Shown here one piece after another: positions 1 to 9,897 of a stretch of 64,000 nt of DNA. The translations under genes were made by a program, and so were the position numbers. A model generated the notes under the pieces. It was not told the origin of the DNA and searched no databases. It saw nothing but the letters and a program-made list of their open reading frames with translations. The DNA is from Candidatus Saccharicenans sp. GTDB taxonomy: Bacteria; Acidobacteriota; Aminicenantia; Aminicenantales; Saccharicenantaceae. The stretch covers positions 65,520-129,519 of the forward strand of contig JASEIU010000001.1 in NCBI GenBank assembly GCA_030017715.1. Reading direction: 5' to 3'. Positions within the stretch are counted from its first letter, which is position 1. Every line of letters begins with the position of its first letter.

Positions 1-1
1 C

Positions 2-2389
2 TGGGTGGGAACGGGTGAGGCCTACTGCGCCCGCAGTTCTCACAGCGGGGACGGCGTTTATAAATCTGTCAACGGCGGACTGACCTGGCAAAATATGGGC
101 CTCCGTGATTCTCACCATATAGCGAAAATAGCGGTTCATCCCCGGAATCCAGACATTGTCTATGTGGCGGCCATGGGACATCTTTTTACTCCCAATGCCG
201 AGCGTGGAGTGTTTAAGACTGAGGACGGCGGGAAATCCTGGAAAAAGGTTCTGTACATCAATGACCGGGTCGGGGTGATTGACCTGGTCATGGACCCGTC
301 CAATCCGGACATCCTTTATGCCGCCAGCTACGATAAAGTCAGGCTGCCCTGGCATTATGAGGCCGGCGGTGGCGGCAGCGGAATTTACAAGACGACCGAC
401 GGCGGCCTGACCTGGAAGAGGCTGGGCGGCGGCTTGCCTTCCGGTTATGTCGGCCGCATCGGTATCGACCTTTACCGGAAAAATCCCCAGATTCTGTACG
501 CGGTGGTTGAAAATTTCCGGCAACCAACAGCGGAGGAGAAAGCTGCCGCCGTCAGAGCCGGACGCGTCGCCCACCCGGTTGCCGTGGGCGAGGTTTATCG
601 AACAGACGACGGCGGTCAGACCTGGGTTAAGGTCAACACCGGGAAAGAACCGCTGGCCAACAAGGCTCCGTATTCCTTCAATCAGCTTTACATAGACCCG
701 AATGACGACCGGATTCTTTACATCACCGGTGTTACCCTGGCCAGCTCGGTTGACGGTGGCCGGACCTGGCGGGATGCCGACTGGCCGCCTCAAGCCTTAT
801 TTCAATCCGCCTTTGGAGATGTCAGAACCCTCTGGATTGACCCCCAGAATTCAAAGCGCCTTCTTTTCGGCAGCGACGGCGGAGTGTATGTTACTTATGA
901 CGGGGGCAAGACCTGCCATCATTTTTATAATCTGCCGCTGGGCGAAATCTATGCCCTCGGGGTGGATATGGAAGAGCCCTACAATATCTATGCCGGTCTC
1001 CAGGACCATGATTCCTGGAAGGGACCGTCCAATTCCTGGTCGGGAGCGGTTAACCTCAGCGACTGGGTGACTGTCGGCGGCGGCGATGGCATGTATAATG
1101 TGGTGGACCCGGCTGATAGTCGCTGGGTGTACAACTGCCGGGAGTTCGGGAATTTCAACCGTCTCGACCAGATTACCGGGACGCGGAAGAGAATCCAACC
1201 CGTCCGCAGCCCGGAAAAAGAACCCTATCGTTTTAACTGGACTCCGCCCATTCATCTTTCTCCCCACAACGGCTCCATTGTCTATATCGGAGCCCAGGTT
1301 CTCCTGCGTTCTCTCGACCGCGGCGATAACTGGGAAGAAATAAGCCCCGACCTGACCACCAATGATAAGAGCAAACAGGTTGGGGCCGGCAACATAACCT
1401 TCTGCACCATAACGACCATATCGGAATCTCCACGGAAGCCGGGAGTAATCTGGGCGGGGACCGACGACGGTAAAGTGCAGGTCACGGCCAACGGCGGGGC
1501 GACCTGGACCGATTGCACGCCAAACCTGGTCCGGGCCGGGGCCCCGGCCCATCTCTGGGTAAGCCGGGTATTTGCCTCTCCCCATGAAGCCGGCACAGCT
1601 TTTGTGGCTAAGAGTGGGTTCCGAAATGATGATTTCAAACCATATGTTTTTAAGACAACCGATTATGGCCGCACCTGGGTATCGATTTCCAGAGGACTTC
1701 CCGATTCTCCCGTCAACGTTATCATCCAGGACGCTAAAAATCCCGACCTGCTGCTGGCGGGAACCGACAATGGCCTGTTTATTTCCCTGACCGGCGGTGG
1801 GGACTGGGTGCCCTTCCGGAATAACCTGCCCGCGGTTAAGGTGACCGACCTGGTGATACATCCGCGCGAAGCCGACCTGGTGGTCGGGACTTACGGCCGG
1901 GGCATCTGGATTGCCAATATCTGGCCGCTTCGGGAGATAAGACCGGAGAATCTGAAGGAAACGGTCTTTCTGTTCGCCATCAGGCCGGTTGTGCAGAAAC
2001 AGTACCCGATTTTCGGCAACTATCATCTTACGGGAGACAGCCATCTTTTTACCCCCAATGAACCGGATGAAGTTGTAATTTATTTTCATCTCAGCGATGA
2101 AGCCGGACAAAAAGTGAAAGTCAGCCTTTATGACCGCGACGGAAATCTGCTGAAAGAGTTGAGCCTGGAGGGAAAAACGGGCCTGAACCGGCTGGCCTGG
2201 GATATGAGAAAGCCCGGCCCCGGGCGGGGCGGATCTCTGGTGGAGCCCGGTTATTATAAAGTGGTGCTCGAAGCGGGCGGGATCAGGCAGGAACAAAAAG
2301 CCCTGATCAGCAAAAGAATAAGCTGGCGGATCGGCCCGGAAGCGGTCGTTTTGCTTCCGGGCGAGGGGCGGGTAAATTTGGAGAGATGA
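2..2389 (+). CDS. BNR/Asp-box repeat (VPS10/sortilin-like) exported protein, 5' truncated
   Basis: The frame is already open at the window edge: the GTG at 5 reads as Val inside a W-V-G-T-G-E motif typical of the family, so the true start and signal peptide lie outside. About ten Asp-box motifs (S/T-x-D-G-G-x-T-W type, e.g. SVNGGLTW, TTDGGLTWKR, SVDGGRTWRD) are spread over the first 620 residues and indicate one or two beta-propellers like those of sialidase/sortilin-type glycosidases. The last ~130 residues (VKVSLYDRDGNLLKEL to GYYKVVLEAGG) resemble a FlgD-like Ig fold common at the C-terminus of such exported proteins. It precedes three glycosidase genes, so polysaccharide binding or cleavage is plausible. 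I see no residue that proves catalysis. It could equally be a non-catalytic binding protein. Confidence 0.8.
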   Translation, partial: WVGTGEAYCARSSHSGDGVYKSVNGGLTWQNMGLRDSHHIAKIAVHPRNPDIVYVAAMGHLFTPNAERGVFKTEDGGKSWKKVLYINDRVGVIDLVMDPSNPDILYAASYDKVRLPWHYEAGGGGSGIYKTTDGGLTWKRLGGGLPSGYVGRIGIDLYRKNPQILYAVVENFRQPTAEEKAAAVRAGRVAHPVAVGEVYRTDDGGQTWVKVNTGKEPLANKAPYSFNQLYIDPNDDRILYITGVTLASSVDGGRTWRDADWPPQALFQSAFGDVRTLWIDPQNSKRLLFGSDGGVYVTYDGGKTCHHFYNLPLGEIYALGVDMEEPYNIYAGLQDHDSWKGPSNSWSGAVNLSDWVTVGGGDGMYNVVDPADSRWVYNCREFGNFNRLDQITGTRKRIQPVRSPEKEPYRFNWTPPIHLSPHNGSIVYIGAQVLLRSLDRGDNWEEISPDLTTNDKSKQVGAGNITFCTITTISESPRKPGVIWAGTDDGKVQVTANGGATWTDCTPNLVRAGAPAHLWVSRVFASPHEAGTAFVAKSGFRNDDFKPYVFKTTDYGRTWVSISRGLPDSPVNVIIQDAKNPDLLLAGTDNGLFISLTGGGDWVPFRNNLPAVKVTDLVIHPREADLVVGTYGRGIWIANIWPLREIRPENLKETVFLFAIRPVVQKQYPIFGNYHLTGDSHLFTPNEPDEVVIYFHLSDEAGQKVKVSLYDRDGNLLKELSLEGKTGLNRLAWDMRKPGPGRGGSLVEPGYYKVVLEAGGIRQEQKALISKRISWRIGPEAVVLLPGEGRVNLER

Positions 2390-2510
2390 GGCCGATTGCA
2401 GGTTGAATCTGACCCGCCGGTCATCGGAGCCGGGAAAAACCTTTTGAGGTTTGAGATGAATCGGTTATGATTAAAAAGAAGATTGCGGAATAAATAGCTG
2501 GGAGGAAAAA

Positions 2511-4937
2511 ATGAAAGGAAAGTCTTTTGACCTGAAATTAGCGGCCCTCTGCAGCCTGCTGCTGGTGTCGTTTATGTTTTCGGCCTGCGGGGGCGAGAAA
2601 AAGGATTATCCCATAAAGACGGGCCAGCTGACCGAAGTGCGTTTCTCGGACGGCTTCTGGAGCTCCCGGATAGAGACCAACGGCCGGGTGACCATTCCCC
2701 ATTCTTTCCGGCAGAGCGAAGAGACCGGACGGATCAAAAACTTTGAAATTGCCGGCGGCCTGGCCGAAGGAGATTTTTGCTCTCGTTACCCCTTTGACGA
2801 CTCTGACCTTTACAAGCTGATAGAAGGAGCCTCCTACCAGTTGATGCTCAACCCGGACCCTGAGCTCGAAAAATACCTGGATGGTTTGGTGGCCAAAATA
2901 GCAGCTGCCCAGGAGAAGGACGGATATTTATACACTGCCCGGACCATCAAGAATAAAGGCGGGAAGATACCGCTGGAAGAGTGGGTGGCCGACAAAAGGT
3001 GGGAAAGAGAACAGGATGCGCATGAACTGTATAACGCCGGTCATCTCTACGAAGCGGCTGTGGCTCACTATCGGGCCACCGGCAAGAAGACTCTCCTCGA
3101 TATAGCTCTCAAAAATGCCGACCTGATTCTCAAGGAATTCGGCCCCGGGAAGGTCATGCTGCCGCCCGGACACCAGGAGATTGAAATCGGGCTGGTTAAG
3201 CTGTACCGGCTGACCGGCAACAGAAAGTATCTGAACCTGGCTCAATTCTTCCTGGACCAGCGCGGCAACAAGGAGGGTCATGAGCTCTATGGTTTCTATT
3301 CCCAGGACCATCTGCCGGTGAGAGAACAGAAAGAGGCCGTCGGGCATGCCGTTAGAGCCGCTTATATGTATTCCGGCCTGGCTGACGTGGCCGCCCTGAC
3401 CGGCGACCAATCCCTGGTTCAGGCTCTGGACAGCCTGTGGGAGGATGCGGTTTACAGAAAAATCTATCTGACCGGCGGCATTGGCTCGACCGGAGCCTGG
3501 GAGGGCTTCGGGCCGGCCTATCATCTGCCCAACGGCTCGGCCTATGCCGAAACCTGTGCCTCGATCGCCAACGCCTTCTGGAATTACCGGATGTTCCTGC
3601 TTCACGGCGACGCTAAATACCTTGACGTCTTCGAGCGGATTATTTACAACGGATTTCTCTCGGGCATAGCGCTAACCGGCGACAGGTTCTTCTATGCCAA
3701 CCCTCTGGCTTCCTTCGGTCAGCATGAGAGAAGCCCCTGGTTCGGCTGCGCCTGCTGTCCGCCCAATGTAGTCCGCTTCATTCCGCAGCTCGGACAGTAT
3801 GTTTACGCCTCCTCGGGAGACCGGCTCTATATCAACCTGTTTGCCCGGAGCCGGGGCCAGGTAAAAATGGATGATCTGAAGGTGGAGCTGGAACAGGAGA
3901 CCGAATATCCCTGGAAAGGCGAGATTAAAATAAAAGTTAACCCGGCCGAGGAAGATGATTTTACCATCATGCTGAGGATTCCCGGCTGGGCACTGGGTCA
4001 GCCAATTCCCGGCGACCTCTATTACTATGCCGTCAAGCCGGAGACAAAACCGACCGTCCGGGTCAACGGAGAAGAAGTGCCCCTGAACCTGGAAAAAGGT
4101 TTTCTGCCGCTGACCAGGAAATGGAAAGCCGGGGATACGATTGAAGTCAGCCTGCCCCTGGAACCGCGCCCGGTTCTGGCCCACGAAAAAGTTAAAGATG
4201 ATGCCGGGCTGGTGGCGGTGGAAAGAGGGCCCCTGGTCTATTGCGCCGAGTGGCCCGACAACGGCGGGCGGGTGAGCAACCTGTTGCTGCCAGAAGGCGC
4301 CAGCCTGTCTTCTGAATTCCGGCCGGACCTGCTGGGCGGACTGGTGGTCGTAAAAGCGGCGGGCAAGGCTTACCGGCAGGAGAAAGGAAAGGTTGTAGTT
4401 GAAGATAAGGAAATAAACTTGATCCCCTACTATGCCTGGGCGCATCGGGGCCGGGGGGAAATGGCCGTCTGGATAGCCAGAGAAAAAGCTAAGGTCAGGC
4501 CGACTCCGGAACCATCTCTGGCTTCCAGAGCAAAAGTTGAAGCTTCCGAAGGAGTCCGCGGGGCCAGATTCATCAACGACCAGTATGAGCCTTCCAGCTC
4601 AGATGACCATTCTGTAGGCTATCTCCACTGGTGGCCGAAGAAGGGGACGACCGAGTGGGCCGGCTATGAATTTCCGGCTCCGGTCCGCGTGTCAGAAGCT
4701 GCAGTCTACTGGTTTGACGATACCGGAACGGGAGAATGCCGGGTGCCGGAGGCCTGGAAGCTTTATTACAAGAAAGGAAACGACTGGTTACCCGTCAAAA
4801 ACCTGAATCCCTACGGAGTGGAGAAGGATAAGTATAATCTGGTGAAATTTTCCCCGGTTACAACCACCGGGCTGAGAGTGGAAATTAAATGTCAGGAAAA
4901 GTTTTCGGCCGGCATTCAGGAATGGCGGGTTAAATAA
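2511..4937 (+). CDS. GH127 beta-L-arabinofuranosidase lipoprotein with C-terminal F5/8-like domain
   Basis: 808 residues. The N-terminus is a lipoprotein signal (hydrophobic run ending F-S-A-C-G-G), so the enzyme should be membrane-anchored outside the cytoplasm. GH127 (DUF1680) enzymes release beta-L-arabinofuranose using a cysteine nucleophile in a zinc site. Here Glu331, Glu347, Cys349 and the pair Cys415-Cys416 keep the spacing of the four zinc ligands and nucleophile of the characterised Bifidobacterium enzyme; an extra Cys413 gives C-x-C-C. Residues ~670-808 form an added discoidin (F5/8)-like beta domain, possibly carbohydrate-binding, absent from the paralogue at 7897-9888. Start chosen from GGGAGG five bases before ATG. 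The family assignment is strong; the exact linkage is inferred. Confidence 0.9.
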   Translation: MKGKSFDLKLAALCSLLLVSFMFSACGGEKKDYPIKTGQLTEVRFSDGFWSSRIETNGRVTIPHSFRQSEETGRIKNFEIAGGLAEGDFCSRYPFDDSDLYKLIEGASYQLMLNPDPELEKYLDGLVAKIAAAQEKDGYLYTARTIKNKGGKIPLEEWVADKRWEREQDAHELYNAGHLYEAAVAHYRATGKKTLLDIALKNADLILKEFGPGKVMLPPGHQEIEIGLVKLYRLTGNRKYLNLAQFFLDQRGNKEGHELYGFYSQDHLPVREQKEAVGHAVRAAYMYSGLADVAALTGDQSLVQALDSLWEDAVYRKIYLTGGIGSTGAWEGFGPAYHLPNGSAYAETCASIANAFWNYRMFLLHGDAKYLDVFERIIYNGFLSGIALTGDRFFYANPLASFGQHERSPWFGCACCPPNVVRFIPQLGQYVYASSGDRLYINLFARSRGQVKMDDLKVELEQETEYPWKGEIKIKVNPAEEDDFTIMLRIPGWALGQPIPGDLYYYAVKPETKPTVRVNGEEVPLNLEKGFLPLTRKWKAGDTIEVSLPLEPRPVLAHEKVKDDAGLVAVERGPLVYCAEWPDNGGRVSNLLLPEGASLSSEFRPDLLGGLVVVKAAGKAYRQEKGKVVVEDKEINLIPYYAWAHRGRGEMAVWIAREKAKVRPTPEPSLASRAKVEASEGVRGARFINDQYEPSSSDDHSVGYLHWWPKKGTTEWAGYEFPAPVRVSEAAVYWFDDTGTGECRVPEAWKLYYKKGNDWLPVKNLNPYGVEKDKYNLVKFSPVTTTGLRVEIKCQEKFSAGIQEWRVK

Positions 4938-5372
4938 GCCAGTCCAGCGCAGCGCCGAAAGCCGGAAATTTCTGAGCTCCGGAATCAGGCGGAATGACGG
5001 GTTAAGATAAAGATGGTTTTAAGCAACAAATTAATTTAAGAATAATCCATAAGTTAACCGAAGGAATGGAATTCCGGCGAATCTTTTACTGAGAATACAG
5101 AACCCGGGACGGGAGTTTTTAGATTGCCATGGTTCGGAAAGGCTTATAGAACATAGCCGCCAGAATCTCAGGCCGGATTTTTTAGAGAAGGAGTTGCTCC
5201 AATCAAAGCCGGATGGGCAGATTTACAGGTGGGTGGCCGGGTCTGCGGGCAGAGCGGCCGGTATATCCGGAGAAAATGTGGTCGGATAGAAATCTTATAT
5301 GGAAGAAAAGTCTATAAAAATTTCGGGCGGTAATAAAAGCCGGGAATTTATGCCTTCAGGCGGGAGGAAAAA
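4938..5372. other. Intergenic region between GH127 and GH51 genes
   Basis: 435 bases. No open frame with coding character and no convincing -35/-10 pair. The first half is AT-rich around 5010-5060 and there is a GGAATTCC palindrome near 5067. A Shine-Dalgarno sequence (GGGAGG) precedes the GH51 start. I see no terminator. Confidence 0.4.
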
Positions 5373-7790
5373 ATGAAAGGCGAAAATATAGGATTCAAAG
5401 GCCGAATTAAAAAGATTTCCGGAATTCTGCCGGACAGCCGACCGGCCGTGGCCGGAGCCCTGGCTCTGGTTGCGATATTTATTTTCCTGGCGGGTTCGCT
5501 CTTTCTGTCAGCCGAGGATAAACAGGTTATCCAGAATCCCTCATTTGAAAAGCTGGCCGACGGCCGACCCGAAAACTGGCGGCCGATTACTTACGGCGGG
5601 AAGGCAGATCTTCAAACAAGCCCGCTGGCCCGAACCGGCAGCCACAGCGTTCAGATAGCCTCGGAGAAGGGCGCGGACGCTTCCTGGTCAACAGTGGTCA
5701 GGGTTAAGCCTTTTTCAAAATACAGGCTGACCGGGTGGGTCAAGACCGAGGATATTCAGTCGCTCGGGGGAAAAGGCGTTCTTTTTAATGTTCACGGAAT
5801 GGAAAAGTACCAGACCGGAGCTCTTGCCGGGACCAATGACTGGACCAGGCTGGAGATGATAATCGAGACTGAACTCAACGACGCTTTACAGATTAATTGT
5901 CTTTTTGGCGGCTGGGGCCGGGTCACCGGGAAAGCCTGGTTTGATGACCTCGGGCTTGAATACATTTCAGGGCAGAGGCTTCAGCCCCGGGCGACCGTTC
6001 AGGCCGATAAAAAGCTGACCCCGATTTCCGAATATATTTACGGCCAGTTCATAGAGCACCTCGGGCGATGCATCTACCAGGGAATCTGGGCCGAGATGCT
6101 CGAAGACCGGAAATTTTGCCTGCCGCTGGCCACGGCCGAATCGCCCTGGAAAGTGTTCGGGCAGCCCCATTCTGTTCATATGAATCCCCTCCTGGTTTAC
6201 GCCGGAGTGCCGGTGCCGGAGATAAGGCTTAAAGGAGACGGGACCGAAGCCGGAATCTATCAGGCGGAGCTGGCCCTGCGGAAAGGGAGAAAGTATAAGG
6301 GGCGGGTTGTCCTGGCCGGCGACCCGGGGGCGCTTCCGCTGGAAATACGGCTGGTCTGGGGCGAAGGACAGGACGGCAGGGAAGTCTTTAAGCTCGACAG
6401 GGTCGGGCCGGATTATGAGAAATATTATTTTGAGTTTACGGCCGGGACTGATACCGACAACGGGCGCCTGGAGATTGTCAGCCGCGGGAGCGAAGCCTTC
6501 CGGGTGGCGGCGGTTTCCCTGATGCCGGCCGATAATCTGGAAGGTTTCAGGCCGGAAGTGATTAAAACATTGCGAGAGCTGAATTCTCCGGTTTACCGCT
6601 GGCCGGGCGGCAATTTTGTGTCCGGTTATGATTGGCGGGACGGAATCGGAGACCCCGACCGCCGTCCACCGCGCCGGAACCCGGCCTGGCAGGGAATTGA
6701 GCATAACGACGTCGGAATACACGAATTCATGGCCTTCTGCCGGCTGGTGGGGGCGGAGCCCTATATCGCCGTCAACAGCGGCCAGGGCAATGAAACCATG
6801 GCTGCCGAAGAGGTGGAGTATGTCAACGGCTCGCCGGAGACGCCGCTGGGCAGACTCCGGGCGAAAAACGGCCATCCCGAGCCTTTCGGTTGCCGCTTCT
6901 GGTCGGTGGGTAATGAAATGTACGGCGACTGGCAGTTAGGCCATATGCCGCTTAAAGACTATGTTAAAAAGCATAACCGTTTTGTGGAAGCGATGAAGGC
7001 CCGCGACCCGAATATTCAAATTATTGCCGTCGGGGCGGTGGGCGACTGGAGCCGGGGGATGCTGGAAGCCTGCGCCGACCGGATGGACTTGATCAGCGAA
7101 CATTTCTATGTTCAGGAAAGGCCGGGCCTGCTGAGCCACGTCTACCAAGTGCCCCGGGCCATCAGGCGGATTGCGGAAGCTCACCGTCAGTACCGCAAAA
7201 CGATTCCGCAACTAAAAGGCAAGGACATCCGGATTGCCCTGGACGAGTGGAATTACTGGTACGGACCCCATATCTACGGCGAGCTCGGAACGCAGTATTT
7301 TCTGAAGGATGCCCTGGGGATAGCGGCCGGGCTGCACGAATATTACCGTCAGGCTGATATTATTTATATGGCCAACTACGCTCAGACGGTTAATGTCATC
7401 GGGGCCATAAAGACTTCAAAAACAGAGGCTGTTTTCGACACCACCGGGTTGGTCCTGAAGCTTTACCGCCAGGAATTCGGCACCAGGCCGGTTAGGATTT
7501 CCGGCCGGCCCGAACCGCTGGACGTGATGGCTGCCTGGAAGGAAGACGGAAAGACTCTGACCCTGGCCGTGGTCAACCCAACGGCCGAAAGGCAGGTTCT
7601 GTCCTTGAAGATAAGCGGTTTTAAGGTCAGCCGGGTCGAAAAGACTTTTAGAATCACCGGGGCTGACGAAAAAGCCTGTAATGTTCCCGGACGAAATCCG
7701 GGAGTGGAAATAATCGCGGTCAGCGAGAAATTCGACCCCGAACGCCTGCCGTTGCCTCCGCTGAGCGTTACCCTTTATGTGCTCAAATAA
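5373..7790 (+). CDS. GH51 alpha-L-arabinofuranosidase with N-terminal CBM4-like domain
   Basis: 805 residues: an N-terminal membrane/signal segment (about residues 26-48), a carbohydrate-binding jelly-roll (about 52-195, beginning QNPSFEKLADGRPENW) and a GH51 catalytic (beta/alpha)8 barrel plus C-terminal beta domain. Acid/base Glu515 lies in W-S-V-G-N-E-M and nucleophile Glu625 in A-L-D-E-W-N, both typical of GH51. GH51 enzymes remove alpha-linked L-arabinofuranose from arabinan, arabinoxylan or their oligomers. With GH127 genes on both sides, it probably works on the same arabinose-rich substrate outside the cytoplasm. ATG preceded by GGGAGGAAAAA. No regulator site recognised upstream. Confidence 0.93.
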   Translation: MKGENIGFKGRIKKISGILPDSRPAVAGALALVAIFIFLAGSLFLSAEDKQVIQNPSFEKLADGRPENWRPITYGGKADLQTSPLARTGSHSVQIASEKGADASWSTVVRVKPFSKYRLTGWVKTEDIQSLGGKGVLFNVHGMEKYQTGALAGTNDWTRLEMIIETELNDALQINCLFGGWGRVTGKAWFDDLGLEYISGQRLQPRATVQADKKLTPISEYIYGQFIEHLGRCIYQGIWAEMLEDRKFCLPLATAESPWKVFGQPHSVHMNPLLVYAGVPVPEIRLKGDGTEAGIYQAELALRKGRKYKGRVVLAGDPGALPLEIRLVWGEGQDGREVFKLDRVGPDYEKYYFEFTAGTDTDNGRLEIVSRGSEAFRVAAVSLMPADNLEGFRPEVIKTLRELNSPVYRWPGGNFVSGYDWRDGIGDPDRRPPRRNPAWQGIEHNDVGIHEFMAFCRLVGAEPYIAVNSGQGNETMAAEEVEYVNGSPETPLGRLRAKNGHPEPFGCRFWSVGNEMYGDWQLGHMPLKDYVKKHNRFVEAMKARDPNIQIIAVGAVGDWSRGMLEACADRMDLISEHFYVQERPGLLSHVYQVPRAIRRIAEAHRQYRKTIPQLKGKDIRIALDEWNYWYGPHIYGELGTQYFLKDALGIAAGLHEYYRQADIIYMANYAQTVNVIGAIKTSKTEAVFDTTGLVLKLYRQEFGTRPVRISGRPEPLDVMAAWKEDGKTLTLAVVNPTAERQVLSLKISGFKVSRVEKTFRITGADEKACNVPGRNPGVEIIAVSEKFDPERLPLPPLSVTLYVLK

Positions 7791-7792
7791 TA

Positions 7793-7813
7793 TTCCTACT
7801 AAAAAAGTAGGAA
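7793..7813. repeat. 8-bp inverted repeat between GH51 and the second GH127 gene
   Basis: TTCCTACT (7793-7800), five A, AGTAGGAA (7806-7813). It lies 3 bases after the GH51 stop. No T-run follows, so it is not a clear intrinsic terminator; it may be an mRNA stability hairpin or an operator. Confidence 0.4.
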
Positions 7814-7896
7814 ATAAACCGGGCCGGCCTGGCCCGGCGCGGGCCCGACGGACTTTCCGGGGGGCCGATATGATAAAATCAGCCTGGAGAGGAAAA

Positions 7897-9888
7897 ATGA
7901 GAAAATCGCTGCTAAGTTGTCTGATGGCTTCAATCCTGGTTTTTTCAGCCTGCGAGAAACCGCCCGCCCGTCCGGAGAGGGCCGGGAATGATTACCCCAT
8001 CCAGCCGGTCAATTTCTGGGAAGTTAAGGTGACTGACGAATTCTGGGCTCCGCGGATGGAAACCAACCGCCTGGTAACTGTGCCCTATCTCTTCCGGATG
8101 AATGAAGAAACCGGCCGGGTGGATAATTTCCGGATCGCGGCCGGCCTTAAGACCGGCAAGCATACCGGAAAAAGATATAACGATTCCGATGTCTACAAAG
8201 CCATAGAAGCCGCGGCTTACACCCTGAAAACAAATCCGGACCCGGTCCTGAAACAGCAGATTGATGACCTGGTGGCTCTTATCGGCCGGGCCCAGGAACC
8301 AGACGGCTATCTTTTCACCACCAGAACCATAGACCCGAAAAACCCGGCCCCCGGCTCGGGCCGGGAGAGATGGTCTAATCTCAGGGTCAGCCATGAGCTC
8401 TACAATCTCGGGCATCTATATGAAGCTGCGGTGGCCTACTATCAGGCCAGCGGCGAAAGAAATCTGCTGGACATTGCCATTAAAAGCGCCGACCTGCTGG
8501 TCCGCACCTTCGGACCCGGAAAACGGCCCGGTTTTCCCGGACATCAGGAGGTGGAGATCGGGCTGGTTAAACTCTTCCGGGTAACCGGCAATAAGTCTTA
8601 CCTTGAACTGGCCAGATTTTTCCTGGATGAAAGAGGAAATTATCACGGGGGTGAAGTCTATCCGACCACCTCTCCCTTCCATATCTATAATTCTGAAGAA
8701 TACCTGCAGAATCATAAACCCGTTCTGGAGCAAACCGAAGCCGTGGGTCATGCGGTCAGGGCCGCCTATATGTACAGCGGCATGCTGGACGTGGCCGTGC
8801 TGGGCGGTTACCCTGAATACGCCCGGGCCAGCCGGACGCTCTGGGAAAACGTGGTCAGAAAGAAAATATATCTGACCGGCGGAATCGGCTCTACCGGCGA
8901 GTACGAAGCCTTCGGGCCCGAATACGACCTGCCCAACGAGCAAGCCTATGCCGAAACCTGCGCCGCGGTGGGCAACGCCTTCTGGAATCAACGCCTGTTT
9001 CAGATGGAGGGCGACGGCCGTTACGTTGACGTCTTAGAAAGAATAATTTACAACGGGCTGCTGTCGGGTGTCGGCCTGACCGGCGACCGCTTCTTCTACC
9101 AGAATCCGCTGGCTTCCAGGGGCAAGTATGAAAGAAGCAGCTGGTTTGAAGTGGCCTGCTGCCCGGCCAACGCTGCCCGTTTTCTGGCCACTTTTCCCCA
9201 GTACATTTATGCCCGTTCCTTGGAGGAAGTCTACGTCAATCTCTATGTCAATTCCTCGGCCAGTTTTGAATTCCAGAACACCCGGCTGGAAATAATCCAG
9301 GAGACGAAGTATCCCTGGCTGGGCCAGGTCAAAATCGGGGTTAATCCTTCCCGGGTCAGGGAGTTTGCGCTCTGCTTGCGGATTCCCGGCTGGGCTCAGG
9401 GGCAGCCTGTTCCTTCCGACCTTTACCGCTACCTTGACGGGGAGGCGGGTCAGGTGGTGGTCAGGCTGAACCGCAAGACAATTCCGGTTGAGGTCGACCG
9501 GGGCTATCTGAGAATCAAGAGAAGATGGGTCAGGGGCGACGTGGTAGAAATTTTGTTCCCCATGCCCGTAAGGAGAGTGGTGGCTAATCCACAGGTGGCT
9601 GAGAACAGAGGTCGGGTGGCCATAGAGCGCGGCCCGGTAGTTTTCTGCGCCGAAGGACGGGATAACGGCGGGACAGCCCTGAACCTGGCCGTCCCGGATT
9701 CCACCCGTTTTCAGCAGTGGTATCGCAACGACCTGCTGGGCGGAGTAACCGTCATCACGGGCGGCGGGCTGGCGGTTGATGACAGGGGAAACGAAGTCCG
9801 GAAACAGAACCTTTTCCTGATTCCCTATTCTGTCTGGGCCAACCGCGGAGCCTGGGAAATGGCCGTCTGGCTGCTGAGAAAGGAATGA
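7897..9888 (+). CDS. GH127 beta-L-arabinofuranosidase lipoprotein
   Basis: 663 residues from ATG 7897, chosen because GGAGAGG precedes it and the product then begins with a lipoprotein signal (MRKSLL to F-S-A-C-E). The frame is open upstream to 7777, but those residues are Pro/Arg-rich and unlike any GH127. Glu337, Glu353, Cys355 and Cys421-Cys422 keep the zinc-cysteine active-site spacing. It is clearly paralogous to the 2511-4937 product (shared ETGR-NF, LTGGIGSTG and AETCA motifs) but lacks the C-terminal F5/8 domain and has Val instead of the first Cys of the C-x-C-C motif. It probably removes beta-L-arabinofuranose in concert with the neighbouring GH51 enzyme. Confidence 0.9.
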   Translation: MRKSLLSCLMASILVFSACEKPPARPERAGNDYPIQPVNFWEVKVTDEFWAPRMETNRLVTVPYLFRMNEETGRVDNFRIAAGLKTGKHTGKRYNDSDVYKAIEAAAYTLKTNPDPVLKQQIDDLVALIGRAQEPDGYLFTTRTIDPKNPAPGSGRERWSNLRVSHELYNLGHLYEAAVAYYQASGERNLLDIAIKSADLLVRTFGPGKRPGFPGHQEVEIGLVKLFRVTGNKSYLELARFFLDERGNYHGGEVYPTTSPFHIYNSEEYLQNHKPVLEQTEAVGHAVRAAYMYSGMLDVAVLGGYPEYARASRTLWENVVRKKIYLTGGIGSTGEYEAFGPEYDLPNEQAYAETCAAVGNAFWNQRLFQMEGDGRYVDVLERIIYNGLLSGVGLTGDRFFYQNPLASRGKYERSSWFEVACCPANAARFLATFPQYIYARSLEEVYVNLYVNSSASFEFQNTRLEIIQETKYPWLGQVKIGVNPSRVREFALCLRIPGWAQGQPVPSDLYRYLDGEAGQVVVRLNRKTIPVEVDRGYLRIKRRWVRGDVVEILFPMPVRRVVANPQVAENRGRVAIERGPVVFCAEGRDNGGTALNLAVPDSTRFQQWYRNDLLGGVTVITGGGLAVDDRGNEVRKQNLFLIPYSVWANRGAWEMAVWLLRKE

Positions 9889-9897
9889 GCCCGGGCC

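Noticed and set aside
851-2296. 481-residue antisense frame in the BNR-repeat gene
   Set aside because: Shadow of the Asp-box repeats; no start signal, and the + strand frame has clear family motifs.
7777-7896. Upstream extension of the second GH127 gene
   Set aside because: It overlaps the GH51 end, is Pro/Arg-rich and lacks an SD; ATG 7897 gives a lipoprotein signal.
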